A stretch of 31,640 nt of DNA, from the NCBI GenBank assembly GCA_016926925.1, contig JAFGNQ010000088.1, positions 1 through 31,640 of the forward strand, in the 5' to 3' direction. The DNA is from Candidatus Aminicenantota bacterium (GTDB lineage Bacteria > Acidobacteriota > Aminicenantia > Aminicenantales > Aminicenantaceae). A program made the translations under genes and the position numbers. Shown here one piece after another: positions 23,783 to 31,640 of this stretch. The notes under the pieces are model-generated. The model saw nothing but the letters and a program-made list of their open reading frames with translations. It had not been told where the DNA came from and did not search any database. The stretch's first letter is position 1, and the number at the start of each line of letters is the position of its first letter.

Positions 23783-26500
23783 TCACCTCAAATGCTCTCG
23801 CAAATAGCGGGCGGTGTGGGATGTTTTGGATTTTATCACCTCTTCCGGCGGTCCGTGAACAATGATTTCTCCTCCTTTGTCCCCTCCTTCAGGCCCCAAA
23901 TCGATGATATAATCAGCGCATTTGATCATATCCAGGTTGTGTTCGATAACCACGACCGTATGGCCTTCTTCGACGAGTCTTTGAAAGGTTTGGAGCAGGA
24001 CTGCGACATCGTCGGTATGCAAGCCGATGGTGGGTTCGTCGAAGAGATAGAGGATAGTCTTCTGCTTTTCGTGGACGAGGTTGTAGGCGAGTTTGATCCT
24101 CTGGAGTTCTCCGCCGGATAGAGTCGTTGTCGGCTGCCCCAGTCTTAGATAAGCCAAACCCACATCCATGAGGGGCTTGAGCTTTTTCCGGATTTTCGGG
24201 CTTTCTGAAAAAAAGGAATATCCCTCTTCGATGCTCATGCGGAGAACGTCATCGATATTCTTCCCTTTGTATTTAACCTCCAGAATTTCACTCTTGAACC
24301 TTTTCCCTCTACAAGCTTCACATGTCAGAACGACATCCGAGAGGAACTGCATTTCCACAATCTGTTGTCCGGCGCCCTTGCACTCTTCGCACCGTCCGCC
24401 GTCGGTATTGAAGGAGAAAAAGCCGGGAGGGAAACGTAAGGCCTTGGCCTCCCTTGTTTGGCTGAAAAGATGTCGGATTTCATCCATGGCTTTCGTATAC
24501 GTGGCGGGGATCGAGCGCGGCGATGTACTGAGTGGCGATTGGTCGACCATGATCATCTTATCCAGGTGCTCAATCCCTTTGATGTCTTTAAAGCCGTTCG
24601 ATGTCTCTCCTTTCCAGCCCTTGTAGAGGACATCGTAGAGAAGGGTGCTCTTCCCGGATCCGGAGACCCCGGTGATGCAGGTGAACGTGTGAAGAGGAAT
24701 CCGGGCATTGCAGTGTTTGAGGTTGTGCTTGTGAACATCTGTTAAGGTTATGAATTGACGAACCGGACGCCTTTTTTCGGGAACCCTGATCGTTTTTTCC
24801 TTCCGTATATATTGAGCTGTGAGAGAGTCCCGGGCTTGAAGGAAATTGTTTATAGACCCGGCGAAAATCACCTCGCCTCCGTTTTCGCCGGCCTTGGGCC
24901 CCAGGTCGACGACGTATTCGGCTGATTTTATGATTTCCGGATCGTGCTCGACCACAAGGACCGTGTTCCCTATGGTCTTCAAGGATTTCAGGATTGCAAT
25001 CAAACGATGATTGTCGCGTGCGTGAAGACCGATGCTCGGTTCGTCCAGAACGAAAAGAGTTCCGACGAGTGATGTGCTCAAGGCTGAGGCAAGGTTTATC
25101 CTCTGGGCTTCTCCTCCGCTGAGAGTGAATGTCATGCGGTCCAGAGTGATGTAATCCAGTCCGACCTCCAGGAGAAATTTAAGCCGGCTCTGGATCTCAT
25201 CCAGAAGTTTTTCCGCAACCTGCTTTTGGAAAGGAGTCAGTACAAGACGGGAAAGGAAAGCATGTCCCTCGCTGACCGTCATACGCACCACTTCCCCGAT
25301 GGATCGGCCGCAAATCTTCACGTTTAGGGCTTGCGGGTTGAGGCGCATCTGGCGGCAATCAGGGCAGGGGATGTATTTTCTGTAGCGGGCGAGAAAAACT
25401 CTAACCTGAACTTTGTATTTTTTCCGCTGAAGGCGTTCAAAAAAACCGTGCACTCCTTTGTAGCGACCGTCCCCTTCAAAAACGAATTTTTTCATGTCTT
25501 CGGTCAGGTCTTTAAAAGGGACATTTGCCGGAATCCCCTGCTTATCGGCTTCTTCGAGGAGGCGCCGCATGCGACGCCTCGAGACGGGTTTGGTCCACGG
25601 CTCGACGGCTCCTTCTTCCAGAGATTTTGTTTTGTCCGGGATGATTTTGTCTTCATCGAAGACAGCCAAATCGCCGAAGCCATGACATGTGGGGCACGCA
25701 CCTTGAGGGCTGTTGAAGGAAAAAAGATTCGGATAGGGATCTTCTGAGACGATCTCGCATTTTTTACATTCGAGTTTATCGGAAAATCGATAGACCCTAT
25801 TGGTGTCGGTTCGGACTTCGACTTTTCCCCCGCCTTTCGCCATGGCGATTTCAAGTGAGTCCGCCAACCGATCCCTCTCTTCACTGTCCAGAGTCATTCG
25901 GTCCACGAGCACGTCGATATTAGGGCCGTCGATCTCATCCGCTTTGTCAAGGCTTAGGATTTCGCCATTCAGGAAGAGTCGGTGAAACCCATCCCTCCGG
26001 AGAGGTTCCAGACCCTTATTTTTGAGCCATGAAAAGGTGATATGAATCCGCGTTCGCGGATCCAGCCTGTAAAGGGTTTCGATAATGGCATCAATGGTGT
26101 CTCTCTGAACGGTTTGGCCGCATTGTTGACAGTGGACGACGCCTATACGGGCGAAAAGAACCCGGAGAAAATCGTAGATCTCTGTGACTGTGGCTACAGT
26201 GGAACGGGGATTTTTGGTGACCGCTTTTTGCTGAATGGCGATGGCAGGTGTGATGCCCTCGATCCGTTCCGCATCGGGCTTTTCCATGCGTTCCAGGAAC
26301 TGGCGGGCGTATGCGGAGAGGGACTCGATATAGCGTCTCTGTCCTTCGGCGTAGAGCGTGTCGAAAGCTAAGGAAGACTTGCCTGATCCGGATACACCGG
26401 TTACGATAATGAGCTTATTGAGAGGAATGTCGCAATCGATTGCCTTCAAGTTGTGAACACGAACTCCTCTGAGTATGATCTTGTCTTTAGTATCGGACAT
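23783..26500 (-). CDS. uvrA: Excinuclease ABC subunit A
   Basis: DNA-damage-sensing ATPase of nucleotide excision repair. The 905 residues (E. coli 940) hold two ABC modules: Walker A GVSGSGKSS near residue 35 and GVSGSGKSTL near 605, with two LSGGE signatures (LSGGEAQR and LSGGELQR). Two zinc modules are seen (CKKC ... CPTC near 245-275 and CEEC ... CEAC near 705-735), and the region after the first Walker A has the UvrB-binding and insertion domains. Nothing points to a truncated or drug-resistance paralog. The start has only a weak purine site. A TATAAT-type promoter lies about 70 bases upstream. uvrB and uvrC are not in the window. Confidence 0.97.
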   Translation of the reverse strand: MSDTKDKIILRGVRVHNLKAIDCDIPLNKLIIVTGVSGSGKSSLAFDTLYAEGQRRYIESLSAYARQFLERMEKPDAERIEGITPAIAIQQKAVTKNPRSTVATVTEIYDFLRVLFARIGVVHCQQCGQTVQRDTIDAIIETLYRLDPRTRIHITFSWLKNKGLEPLRRDGFHRLFLNGEILSLDKADEIDGPNIDVLVDRMTLDSEERDRLADSLEIAMAKGGGKVEVRTDTNRVYRFSDKLECKKCEIVSEDPYPNLFSFNSPQGACPTCHGFGDLAVFDEDKIIPDKTKSLEEGAVEPWTKPVSRRRMRRLLEEADKQGIPANVPFKDLTEDMKKFVFEGDGRYKGVHGFFERLQRKKYKVQVRVFLARYRKYIPCPDCRQMRLNPQALNVKICGRSIGEVVRMTVSEGHAFLSRLVLTPFQKQVAEKLLDEIQSRLKFLLEVGLDYITLDRMTFTLSGGEAQRINLASALSTSLVGTLFVLDEPSIGLHARDNHRLIAILKSLKTIGNTVLVVEHDPEIIKSAEYVVDLGPKAGENGGEVIFAGSINNFLQARDSLTAQYIRKEKTIRVPEKRRPVRQFITLTDVHKHNLKHCNARIPLHTFTCITGVSGSGKSTLLYDVLYKGWKGETSNGFKDIKGIEHLDKMIMVDQSPLSTSPRSIPATYTKAMDEIRHLFSQTREAKALRFPPGFFSFNTDGGRCEECKGAGQQIVEMQFLSDVVLTCEACRGKRFKSEILEVKYKGKNIDDVLRMSIEEGYSFFSESPKIRKKLKPLMDVGLAYLRLGQPTTTLSGGELQRIKLAYNLVHEKQKTILYLFDEPTIGLHTDDVAVLLQTFQRLVEEGHTVVVIEHNLDMIKCADYIIDLGPEGGDKGGEIIVHGPPEEVIKSKTSHTARYLREHLR

Positions 26501-26567
26501 TTATTCTCTACTTTTCCTGGAAGGTTTTGGTCTGAGATTACAGATTCAGAGCCGTAAGCGACCCTCT

Positions 26568-26595
26568 ATTATACACCAGAAAATGAAATTGACCA
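26568..26595 (-). promoter_or_regulatory. Candidate promoter for uvrA
   Basis: A perfect TATAAT on the minus strand (plus 26568-26573), with TGGTCA (plus 26590-26595, 4/6) 16 bases upstream. The weak -35 may call for an activator. I see no clear LexA box. Confidence 0.45.
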
Positions 26596-26710
26596 GAAAG
26601 CAACCGACTGGTCTTAAGTTTCCAAAAAAGTAAAAAGTGCGTCCTGAGTTGTCTCAATCCGTTGTCGAGTTGCTATCAAGAAAAAAGACAAGTTTCGTTA
26701 AAATGGTGTC

Positions 26711-29374
26711 CTATTTCCGGGAAGGTGGGGTGCCGGTCCATTCCAAAATTTTTTTGCTCAGTTTTTCCGGTTCAACCGGTCGCGACAGGAAGTCGGTCAT
26801 TCCTGCCTCCAGGCACTGATCGCGGCCTTCCGTGAAGGCCACCGCTGTCAGGGCTATAATCGGAAGCCGGGTGTTCCCGTTGCGCCGGATCTCTTTGGTC
26901 GCATCTATACCTCCCATTACAGGCATCTGGAGGTCCATCAAGCAGATGTCATATTCATTGGCGGCGGCCTTTTCCACGGCTTCCTTGCCGTTCACTGCCA
27001 GGTCCATCTCGCATCCCATCCTGCTCAATAGGATTTTCATGAGCTTTTGGTTGACAGGATTGTCTTCTGCCACAAGAATGCTGATTTTGTTCTGTGACAA
27101 TTCCTCAGCCAGATGCGACGTGACGATCTGCCCTTCTTCGCGGTCGTCACCCATGACCGTTCGCAAAACATTGATAAAGTTTTTTTGTGTGACAGGCTTC
27201 GTCATGAAGGCGTCGAAACCCGAAGCTTTGGCCTCGCGAGAAGAACCCGGTCTGGCATCGGAAGAGATGGCCACTAATTTTAAGCCCCTAAACCTGATGT
27301 TGTCTTTGATGAGGCGGGCAAACTCGTATCCATCCATTTTCGGCATCATGATGTCGGAAAGGATCACGTCCGGCAGTTCGTCCAATTTGGAGAGCGTTTT
27401 CAGGGCGTCCACAGCCGAGGTCACTTCATGCGTGATTTGAATACCGGCTTTGGTGCAGTAGGATCTCATGAGAATACGGGCGTTTGCATTGTCATCGACG
27501 ACGATGGCTTTCAGGCCTTTGAGTTCTTCGGCTCCGACAGGCGAAATGTCGGCCTGAGCCAGAAGGTCTGATTCTTTGAGTTTCAAAACGATAAGGAATT
27601 CACTCCCTTTTCCCTCCTCCGATTCGACCCAAATCCGGCCTCCCATCTTATCCACGAGTGCGTTTGTAATTGCCAGTCCCAATCCCGTGCCGCCATACTC
27701 TCTTGTGGTCGACGAGTCGGCTTGGGTGAACGTCTCGAAGATAATCTTTTGTTTATCTTTGGAAATACCGATTCCGGTATCCTTGACGGAAATCTGCACC
27801 GGATAGAGGCCGTCTTCTGTTCCCGCCTTGTCCTTTTCGTCTTGAACTCTGTTTACATGAACCCCGATTTCTCCCTTTTCCGTGAATTTAATGGCGTTGT
27901 TGAGAAGGTTAAGGATGATCTGCCGGATGCGGGTTGGATCTCCTTTGAAACATGACGGCATATTTTCTTCATAATTGTAGTAGAGCTCGATCATCTGACC
28001 TGCGATTTTCGGCCTGCATATTTTGAGCACATCCTCCACCAAGTTTTTCAGGTCGAAATCAATCTCTTCCAATTGGATCTGTCGGGCTTCGATCTTAGAA
28101 AAATCCAAAATATCGCTGATGAGGGCAAGAAGTAACTTTCCGCTTTCTTTAATGGTTTCCAGATAGTCCTTTTGCACATCATTCAAAGAAGTGTCCGTAA
28201 GAATGTCGGAAAAGCCGATCACGGCATTCAGGGGAGTCCTGATTTCGTGAGACATGTTGGCCAGAAACTCGCTTTTTGCCTTATTTGCTGCCTCGGCGGC
28301 TTCCTTCGCCCTCTTGAGCTCCCGCTCGGTCTCCTTTCGGTCCGTGATGTCTGTTGCCGCGTAGACGATACCGGCGGGCGTGCCGCTCTTATCCGAAATG
28401 GCCGATGCAGAAACGCTCATCTCGATCGGAGTGCCGTCTTTTCTGTTCCACTTCATCTCCACGTCATGAAAAATCCAATCTTTACGAAGGATTTTAGGAA
28501 AGGTGTCCTCAGCCAATGCAAAGATACGGGATGCCTTTTTGTCTTTCAGTTCTTTTTCATCGTATCCGAGTGAATCACATAGGGCACGGTTCACTACCGC
28601 GATGTTCCCTTCCAAATCGGCGACGAGCACCAAATCTTCCATCGTCTCCAGGATTTGCTTGGCCGCAAAGGAAGAGCTTATGTCGATCAACTTGAAGCGC
28701 AAGATGGTCTGGCCCAATATCAGGGCACAAGCGAAGATGGGTATGTATCCGAAAGGGTAGAGAGTGATTCCCAGTGTCGGGGCAAAATCCACGGCTCCGA
28801 TAAGCCCGATGAGCACCCCGATAAAGATGCCTTTTAACCTCTTCGCCTCCCGCTCGGATGTGCTTTCGACATAGCTGGACCAAAGCAAGATAAGGTTGAC
28901 CAGCATGAACAGGCCCACATAGAGGATTAAGGAAAAGCCGTAGGGGCCGTACTTGGCAAAATATCCCCAGGAGTGGAGGGAGGTGCCTTCGATCAGGAAA
29001 GGAGAGAACACAAAGCCGGCGCAGAAAAGCCCGGAGAGCAGAAGCGCCATCCAGGAAAAATGCCTGTACCTTTTGTACTGGCGTGTGATATCGAGAGTGA
29101 AGAGAAAAAAGAAGCTGGGGATAAAAGCGACACCGAAATGTTCGATGTTTGCCCAAAAAGTGGCATCCTCCATGGTTGAAGCCGAATAGAGCAGGGCGAG
29201 AGACCCCAGCCAGACAAATATGCTGGCTGTAACCATAAAGAAGGAAACGCTGACCTTTGATGCTCTGTCTCTGATCATCGTCACAAGGCCCAGCACGAAC
29301 ATGAGTATACCGACGACCAGGGGCGGGACCGTGTGAATGTTGAGTTTAAAAATGAGAGATTCTAAAAATTGCAT
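26711..29374 (-). CDS. Hybrid sensor histidine kinase with two receiver domains
   Basis: A membrane sensor of 887 residues. Order: seven-helix N-terminal region (about 10-230, like the HisKA 7TM sensor domain), PAS (about 237-350), HisKA with the phosphorylated H376 in MSHEIRTPL, HATPase (N box NLLNNAIKF, DTGIGI, GGTGLGLAI), receiver 1 (phosphorylated D674 in LSDIMMP) and receiver 2 (D814 in LMDLQMP). No HPt domain or output domain follows, and no response regulator is next to it, so its partner is elsewhere. The start at 29374 was chosen because the preceding residues are unlike a membrane protein start; a longer frame exists. It lies 210 bases upstream of uvrA on the same strand, but uvrA has its own promoter. 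Confidence 0.93.
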   Translation of the reverse strand: MQFLESLIFKLNIHTVPPLVVGILMFVLGLVTMIRDRASKVSVSFFMVTASIFVWLGSLALLYSASTMEDATFWANIEHFGVAFIPSFFFLFTLDITRQYKRYRHFSWMALLLSGLFCAGFVFSPFLIEGTSLHSWGYFAKYGPYGFSLILYVGLFMLVNLILLWSSYVESTSEREAKRLKGIFIGVLIGLIGAVDFAPTLGITLYPFGYIPIFACALILGQTILRFKLIDISSSFAAKQILETMEDLVLVADLEGNIAVVNRALCDSLGYDEKELKDKKASRIFALAEDTFPKILRKDWIFHDVEMKWNRKDGTPIEMSVSASAISDKSGTPAGIVYAATDITDRKETERELKRAKEAAEAANKAKSEFLANMSHEIRTPLNAVIGFSDILTDTSLNDVQKDYLETIKESGKLLLALISDILDFSKIEARQIQLEEIDFDLKNLVEDVLKICRPKIAGQMIELYYNYEENMPSCFKGDPTRIRQIILNLLNNAIKFTEKGEIGVHVNRVQDEKDKAGTEDGLYPVQISVKDTGIGISKDKQKIIFETFTQADSSTTREYGGTGLGLAITNALVDKMGGRIWVESEEGKGSEFLIVLKLKESDLLAQADISPVGAEELKGLKAIVVDDNANARILMRSYCTKAGIQITHEVTSAVDALKTLSKLDELPDVILSDIMMPKMDGYEFARLIKDNIRFRGLKLVAISSDARPGSSREAKASGFDAFMTKPVTQKNFINVLRTVMGDDREEGQIVTSHLAEELSQNKISILVAEDNPVNQKLMKILLSRMGCEMDLAVNGKEAVEKAAANEYDICLMDLQMPVMGGIDATKEIRRNGNTRLPIIALTAVAFTEGRDQCLEAGMTDFLSRPVEPEKLSKKILEWTGTPPSRK

Positions 29375-29537
29375 GATTCTCGCCTTTTTCTTGCGACTCG
29401 ACACTGCTTTTGGCAGGCATGATAACCACCCGCTATCTTTTGAAGAGAGAAGGAGCAGGTGTGAGAGCGAATCCGAAAATTGGTGACTGGCATGTGTGCA
29501 ACTGATCCTACGAGATATTTGTCTCTTGGTTGGCACC

Positions 29538-29546
29538 AGTATAGCA
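29538..29546 (-). promoter_or_regulatory. Extended -10 promoter for the histidine kinase
   Basis: On the minus strand the sequence reads TGCTATACT, an extended -10 element with a 5/6 box. No good -35 is present. The leader to the kinase would be about 155 bases. Confidence 0.37.
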
Positions 29547-29603
29547 TTTTTTTGAGATTAGGGAAATTCATGTTTGGTTTTTCCATCCCCGATGATCCTG
29601 AAA

Positions 29604-29641
29604 GTGCCGGGTGTTTTGGATTCTGAAAAGGAATCCGGCAC
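29604..29641. repeat. Nested inverted repeat upstream of symporter promoter
   Basis: GTGCCGG (29604-29610) pairs with CCGGCAC (29635-29641), and inside it GGATTC (29618-29623) pairs with GAATCC (29631-29636). The two stems compete for two bases. It ends 16 bases before the -35 box, a normal place for a regulator site. Confidence 0.55.
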
Positions 29642-29657
29642 CTTGTGCTGTCCCGGC

Positions 29658-29685
29658 TTTACACTCGCAGACGTTTTGATATAAT
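29658..29685 (+). promoter_or_regulatory. Strong sigma70-like promoter for the DUF3311-symporter operon
   Basis: TTTACA and a perfect TATAAT, 16 bases apart (5/6 and 6/6). The leader is about 20 bases and carries AGGAGG before the ATG at 29712. Confidence 0.72.
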
Positions 29686-29711
29686 AAGCCCACTTGAACG
29701 AGGAGGTGGAT

Positions 29712-29933
29712 ATGCAAAAAGGAACGAAATTGGCGTTGCTTCTCGCCGCCATTCCATTTATCACGATGGTCTTCGCCCTCCCCCTGGTCAACCGGATCCA
29801 ACCCGTTATTCTCGGTCTTCCCTTTCTTCTCTTCTGGATCCTATCCTGGGTCGTATTGACTCCCTTTATCCTCGGATTGGCCTATCTCTGTGAGAAGAAG
29901 TACAACAAGCCTGAGGAAGGAGAGGACGAATGA
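29712..29933 (+). CDS. Small two-helix membrane protein, DUF3311-like
   Basis: A 73-residue protein with two hydrophobic helices (about 8-27 and 32-60) and a charged C-terminal end. Small proteins of this type (DUF3311; YhdT next to PanF is a similar case) are regularly encoded just before SSS-family symporters and are thought to help the carrier. Its TGA overlaps the ATG of the symporter (ATGA), showing translational coupling. AGGAGG lies before the ATG at 29712; an ATG six codons earlier would bury that site. Family assignment rests on size, topology and neighbour. Confidence 0.78.
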   Translation: MQKGTKLALLLAAIPFITMVFALPLVNRIQPVILGLPFLLFWILSWVVLTPFILGLAYLCEKKYNKPEEGEDE

Positions 29934-31354
29934 ACGTCGCCCTTGTCATTATTTTCGGCACTATAATCATCTCGGCCGCAGTTGGTATTTATGCGGGCAG
30001 ACGGGTCAAGATGAACTTGGAAAACTGGACGGTAGCCGGCCGCCGGTTCGGAATTGTCCTCATCTGGTTGCTCATGGCCGGTGAGATCTACACCACGTTC
30101 ACATTTTTAGGTGCGAGCGGTTGGACTTATTCCAAAGGAGCGCCGGCTTTTTATATTTTGGTTTATGGCGCTTTGGCCTATACACTCTCATTCTTCATCC
30201 TGCCGGCTCTGTGGAAAGTGGGTAAACGCCATGGACTTCACACGCAGCCCGACTATTTCATCAAGCGCTATGACAGCCGGTCTCTCGGCGTTTTCGTGGC
30301 TTTGATCGGCGTTTTTTCCATCATCCCTTACCTGCAGCTTCAATTGGCAGGTTTGGGCTTCATAGTTGAAGTTGCCAGTAACGGAGCCATAACCAGCAAT
30401 ACGGCCATATTTATCGCCTTTATTTTAACTTGTGCCTTTGTTTATACAAGCGGTCTGAGAGGTGCTGCCTGGGTTGCTATTATCAAGGATGTGATGATGA
30501 TTCTCGCCGTAGGTGTGGTAGGCATCGGTGTTCCTTTGATCTATTTCGGAAGCTTCGGCAAAATGTTCGATGCCATCATCACCAAGGCGCCTCAACACTT
30601 GGTGTTCCCCGGGTCTACATCGAACATGGGTGTTGTCTGGGTCATGTCCACGGCACTGCTTACGGGTTTGGGGTTTTACATGTGGCCTCATGTGTTCGGT
30701 TCCGCCTTTTCAGCCAAAAGCCACAAAGTCATCAAGCGGAATGCCGTCATCATGCCTTTTTATCAAATTCCCATCCTGTTGGTCTTTATGGTGGGATTTA
30801 CGGCTTTTTTGGTCGTGCCCGGGCTTAAAAACGGCGATTTGGCTTTTCTGGATCTTGTGAATAAAACATATCCTTCGTGGTTCATGGGTTTTGTAGGAGC
30901 GGCGGGTGCGGTTACAGCCATGGTCCCCTCAGCTATATTGGTCCTCTTTGCCTCCACTCTCATAGCGAAAAATGTCTACCAGACCGCCATCAATCCCAAA
31001 GCCAAGGAAGAGACCGTCATGAGGTTAGCCCGGATCATGGTGCTGGTCATTACGACTCTAGCCCTGGTTTTAGCTTTCTTTTTTCCGAATGAACTGGTCC
31101 CTCTTCTCATACTGGGCTATGACGGCGTCTGCCAATTCTTTCCAGGTGTAGTCCTTGGCCTTTTCTGGAAACGGGTCAGCAAGCAGGGTGTGTACAGCGG
31201 ATTGGTCGCAGGAATTGCTGTCGTCATCATTCTCATTCTCAGCGGTCATGATCCCTTCCTGGGAATGAACGCCGGATTTGTCGGCCTTATCGTCAACAGC
31301 ATCCTCACCCTGTTGATAAGTCTTAAGACGAAACCGACTCTGGATCTGACTTGA
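29930..31354 (+). CDS. Sodium:solute symporter (SSS family, PanF-like group)
   Basis: A membrane carrier of 474 residues with about thirteen hydrophobic segments. Near the start it has the SSS-type WTVAGRRFG stretch (about 29-37) and the TM1-2 region GEIYTTFTFLGASGW; the GLRGAAWVAIIKD stretch (about 170-182) matches the family's G-x-x-A-V-x-W/x-D region that follows TM5. It would use the Na+ gradient to import an organic solute. The solute is not readable: pantothenate, proline and short organic acids are all carried by relatives. It is coupled to the small membrane protein before it, and an M20 amidohydrolase begins 81 bases after it, which hints at uptake of an acylated amino acid or peptide. 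Confidence 0.88.
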   Translation: MNVALVIIFGTIIISAAVGIYAGRRVKMNLENWTVAGRRFGIVLIWLLMAGEIYTTFTFLGASGWTYSKGAPAFYILVYGALAYTLSFFILPALWKVGKRHGLHTQPDYFIKRYDSRSLGVFVALIGVFSIIPYLQLQLAGLGFIVEVASNGAITSNTAIFIAFILTCAFVYTSGLRGAAWVAIIKDVMMILAVGVVGIGVPLIYFGSFGKMFDAIITKAPQHLVFPGSTSNMGVVWVMSTALLTGLGFYMWPHVFGSAFSAKSHKVIKRNAVIMPFYQIPILLVFMVGFTAFLVVPGLKNGDLAFLDLVNKTYPSWFMGFVGAAGAVTAMVPSAILVLFASTLIAKNVYQTAINPKAKEETVMRLARIMVLVITTLALVLAFFFPNELVPLLILGYDGVCQFFPGVVLGLFWKRVSKQGVYSGLVAGIAVVIILILSGHDPFLGMNAGFVGLIVNSILTLLISLKTKPTLDLT

Positions 31355-31435
31355 GTGGTAAGATGACAGGGTTCATCTCTGTGCAGATCATACAATCAGG
31401 ACCGAAGCCGATTGCATTTTTATGGAGGAGATAAA

Positions 31436-31640
31436 ATGATTGATGAATTAAGAAAGGATGCGGCCAAGTTGACGGAACAAATCGTAGAGTGGCGGCGGGA
31501 CTTCCACCGCCATCCCGAGGTTGCCTTTCAGGAAAAGAGGACATCGTCTGTCATCAAACAATTTCTTGAAAGCCTGGACATCCCCGTAACTGTTTTGGCC
31601 GGGACAGGCCTGAGAGGAGTCCTGGAGGGAAAACCTGGAG
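31436..31640 (+). CDS. M20D-family amidohydrolase, cut by window end
   Basis: Only the first 68 codons are in the window. The opening WRRDFHRHPEVAFQE (residues 19-33) is the signature start of M20D enzymes (hippurate hydrolase, N-acetyl-diaminopimelate and IAA-amino acid hydrolases). The metal ligands come later and are not seen. The ATG has GGAGGAG upstream. The position after an SSS symporter suggests cleavage of the imported compound. Which amide is cut cannot be said. Confidence 0.85.
   Translation, partial: MIDELRKDAAKLTEQIVEWRRDFHRHPEVAFQEKRTSSVIKQFLESLDIPVTVLAGTGLRGVLEGKPG

Larger units (their letters stand above)
29375..29711. other. Divergent regulatory region, kinase-DUF3311 gene
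   Basis: 337 bases without a gene. It contains an extended -10 promoter for the kinase (29538-29546), a strong promoter for the symporter pair (29658-29685) and between them a large imperfect inverted repeat (29604-29641). No RNA gene is seen. Confidence 0.55.

Noticed and set aside
23783..26500. UvrA being 35 residues shorter than in E. coli, considered as a drug-resistance paralog
   Set aside because: Both ABC modules, both zinc modules and the full N-terminal UvrA signatures are present; the length is within family range.
26600..26710. Possible terminator between the kinase and uvrA
   Set aside because: T runs are present on the minus strand but no stem longer than four pairs precedes them.

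Overview
The window is ordinary bacterial chromosome of medium GC, densely packed with about 24 genes on both strands. I see no rRNA, tRNA, CRISPR array, insertion sequence or phage gene. The gene content points to a heterotrophic, probably fermentative, sodium-using bacterium: a Na+-pumping oxaloacetate decarboxylase (oadGAB), a malic enzyme with a phosphotransacetylase domain, Na+-type symporters and a set of glycolytic genes. The sequence alone does not fix the phylum. The eukaryote-type hexokinase and the trypanosome/plant-like phosphofructokinase recall spirochaetes and some uncultured lineages, but this is only a suggestion.

Layout. 1-195: a long inverted repeat with a G-rich loop, then rarD (196-1116). 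1338-3671: signal peptide peptidase sppA plus a GNAT acetyltransferase, probably one operon. 3700-6231: an M20 metallopeptidase divergent from a DAACS-family symporter with changed substrate and sodium residues. 6250-8299 (minus): an MDR oxidoreductase that has lost its structural zinc cysteines, and a pol-beta-type nucleotidyltransferase. 8680-12857: a diverged biotin ligase followed by oadG-oadA-oadB under a near-consensus promoter. 13282-15534: maeB. 15541-17232 (minus): a secreted or lipid-layer serine beta-lactamase-like hydrolase. 17452-23743: hexokinase, phosphoglycerate mutase, class I fructose-bisphosphate aldolase, phosphofructokinase and glycerate 2-kinase. 23783-29374 (minus): uvrA and a hybrid histidine kinase. 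29712-31640: a DUF3311-type small membrane protein, an SSS-family symporter and the start of an M20D amidohydrolase that leaves the window.

How the genes may work together (inference). Glycolysis from glucose to 2-phosphoglycerate is largely encoded at 17.4-23.7 kb, with glycerate entering through glycerate 2-kinase. The malic enzyme and the oxaloacetate decarboxylase both make pyruvate from C4 acids. The decarboxylase would export Na+, giving a sodium gradient that the DAACS and SSS carriers could spend. Both carriers sit beside an M20 hydrolase, which suggests two uptake-and-cleavage pairs for acylated amino acids or peptides.

The points most worth a second look are: (1) the ligase/acceptor pair birA-oadA, in which the ligase has lost most of its biotin-binding loop consensus and the acceptor has AMKA instead of AMKM; (2) the DAACS symporter lacking the NMDGT motif and the substrate arginine; (3) the glycolytic cluster built from eukaryote-like enzymes; (4) the hairpin with a possible G-quadruplex loop at the left edge.
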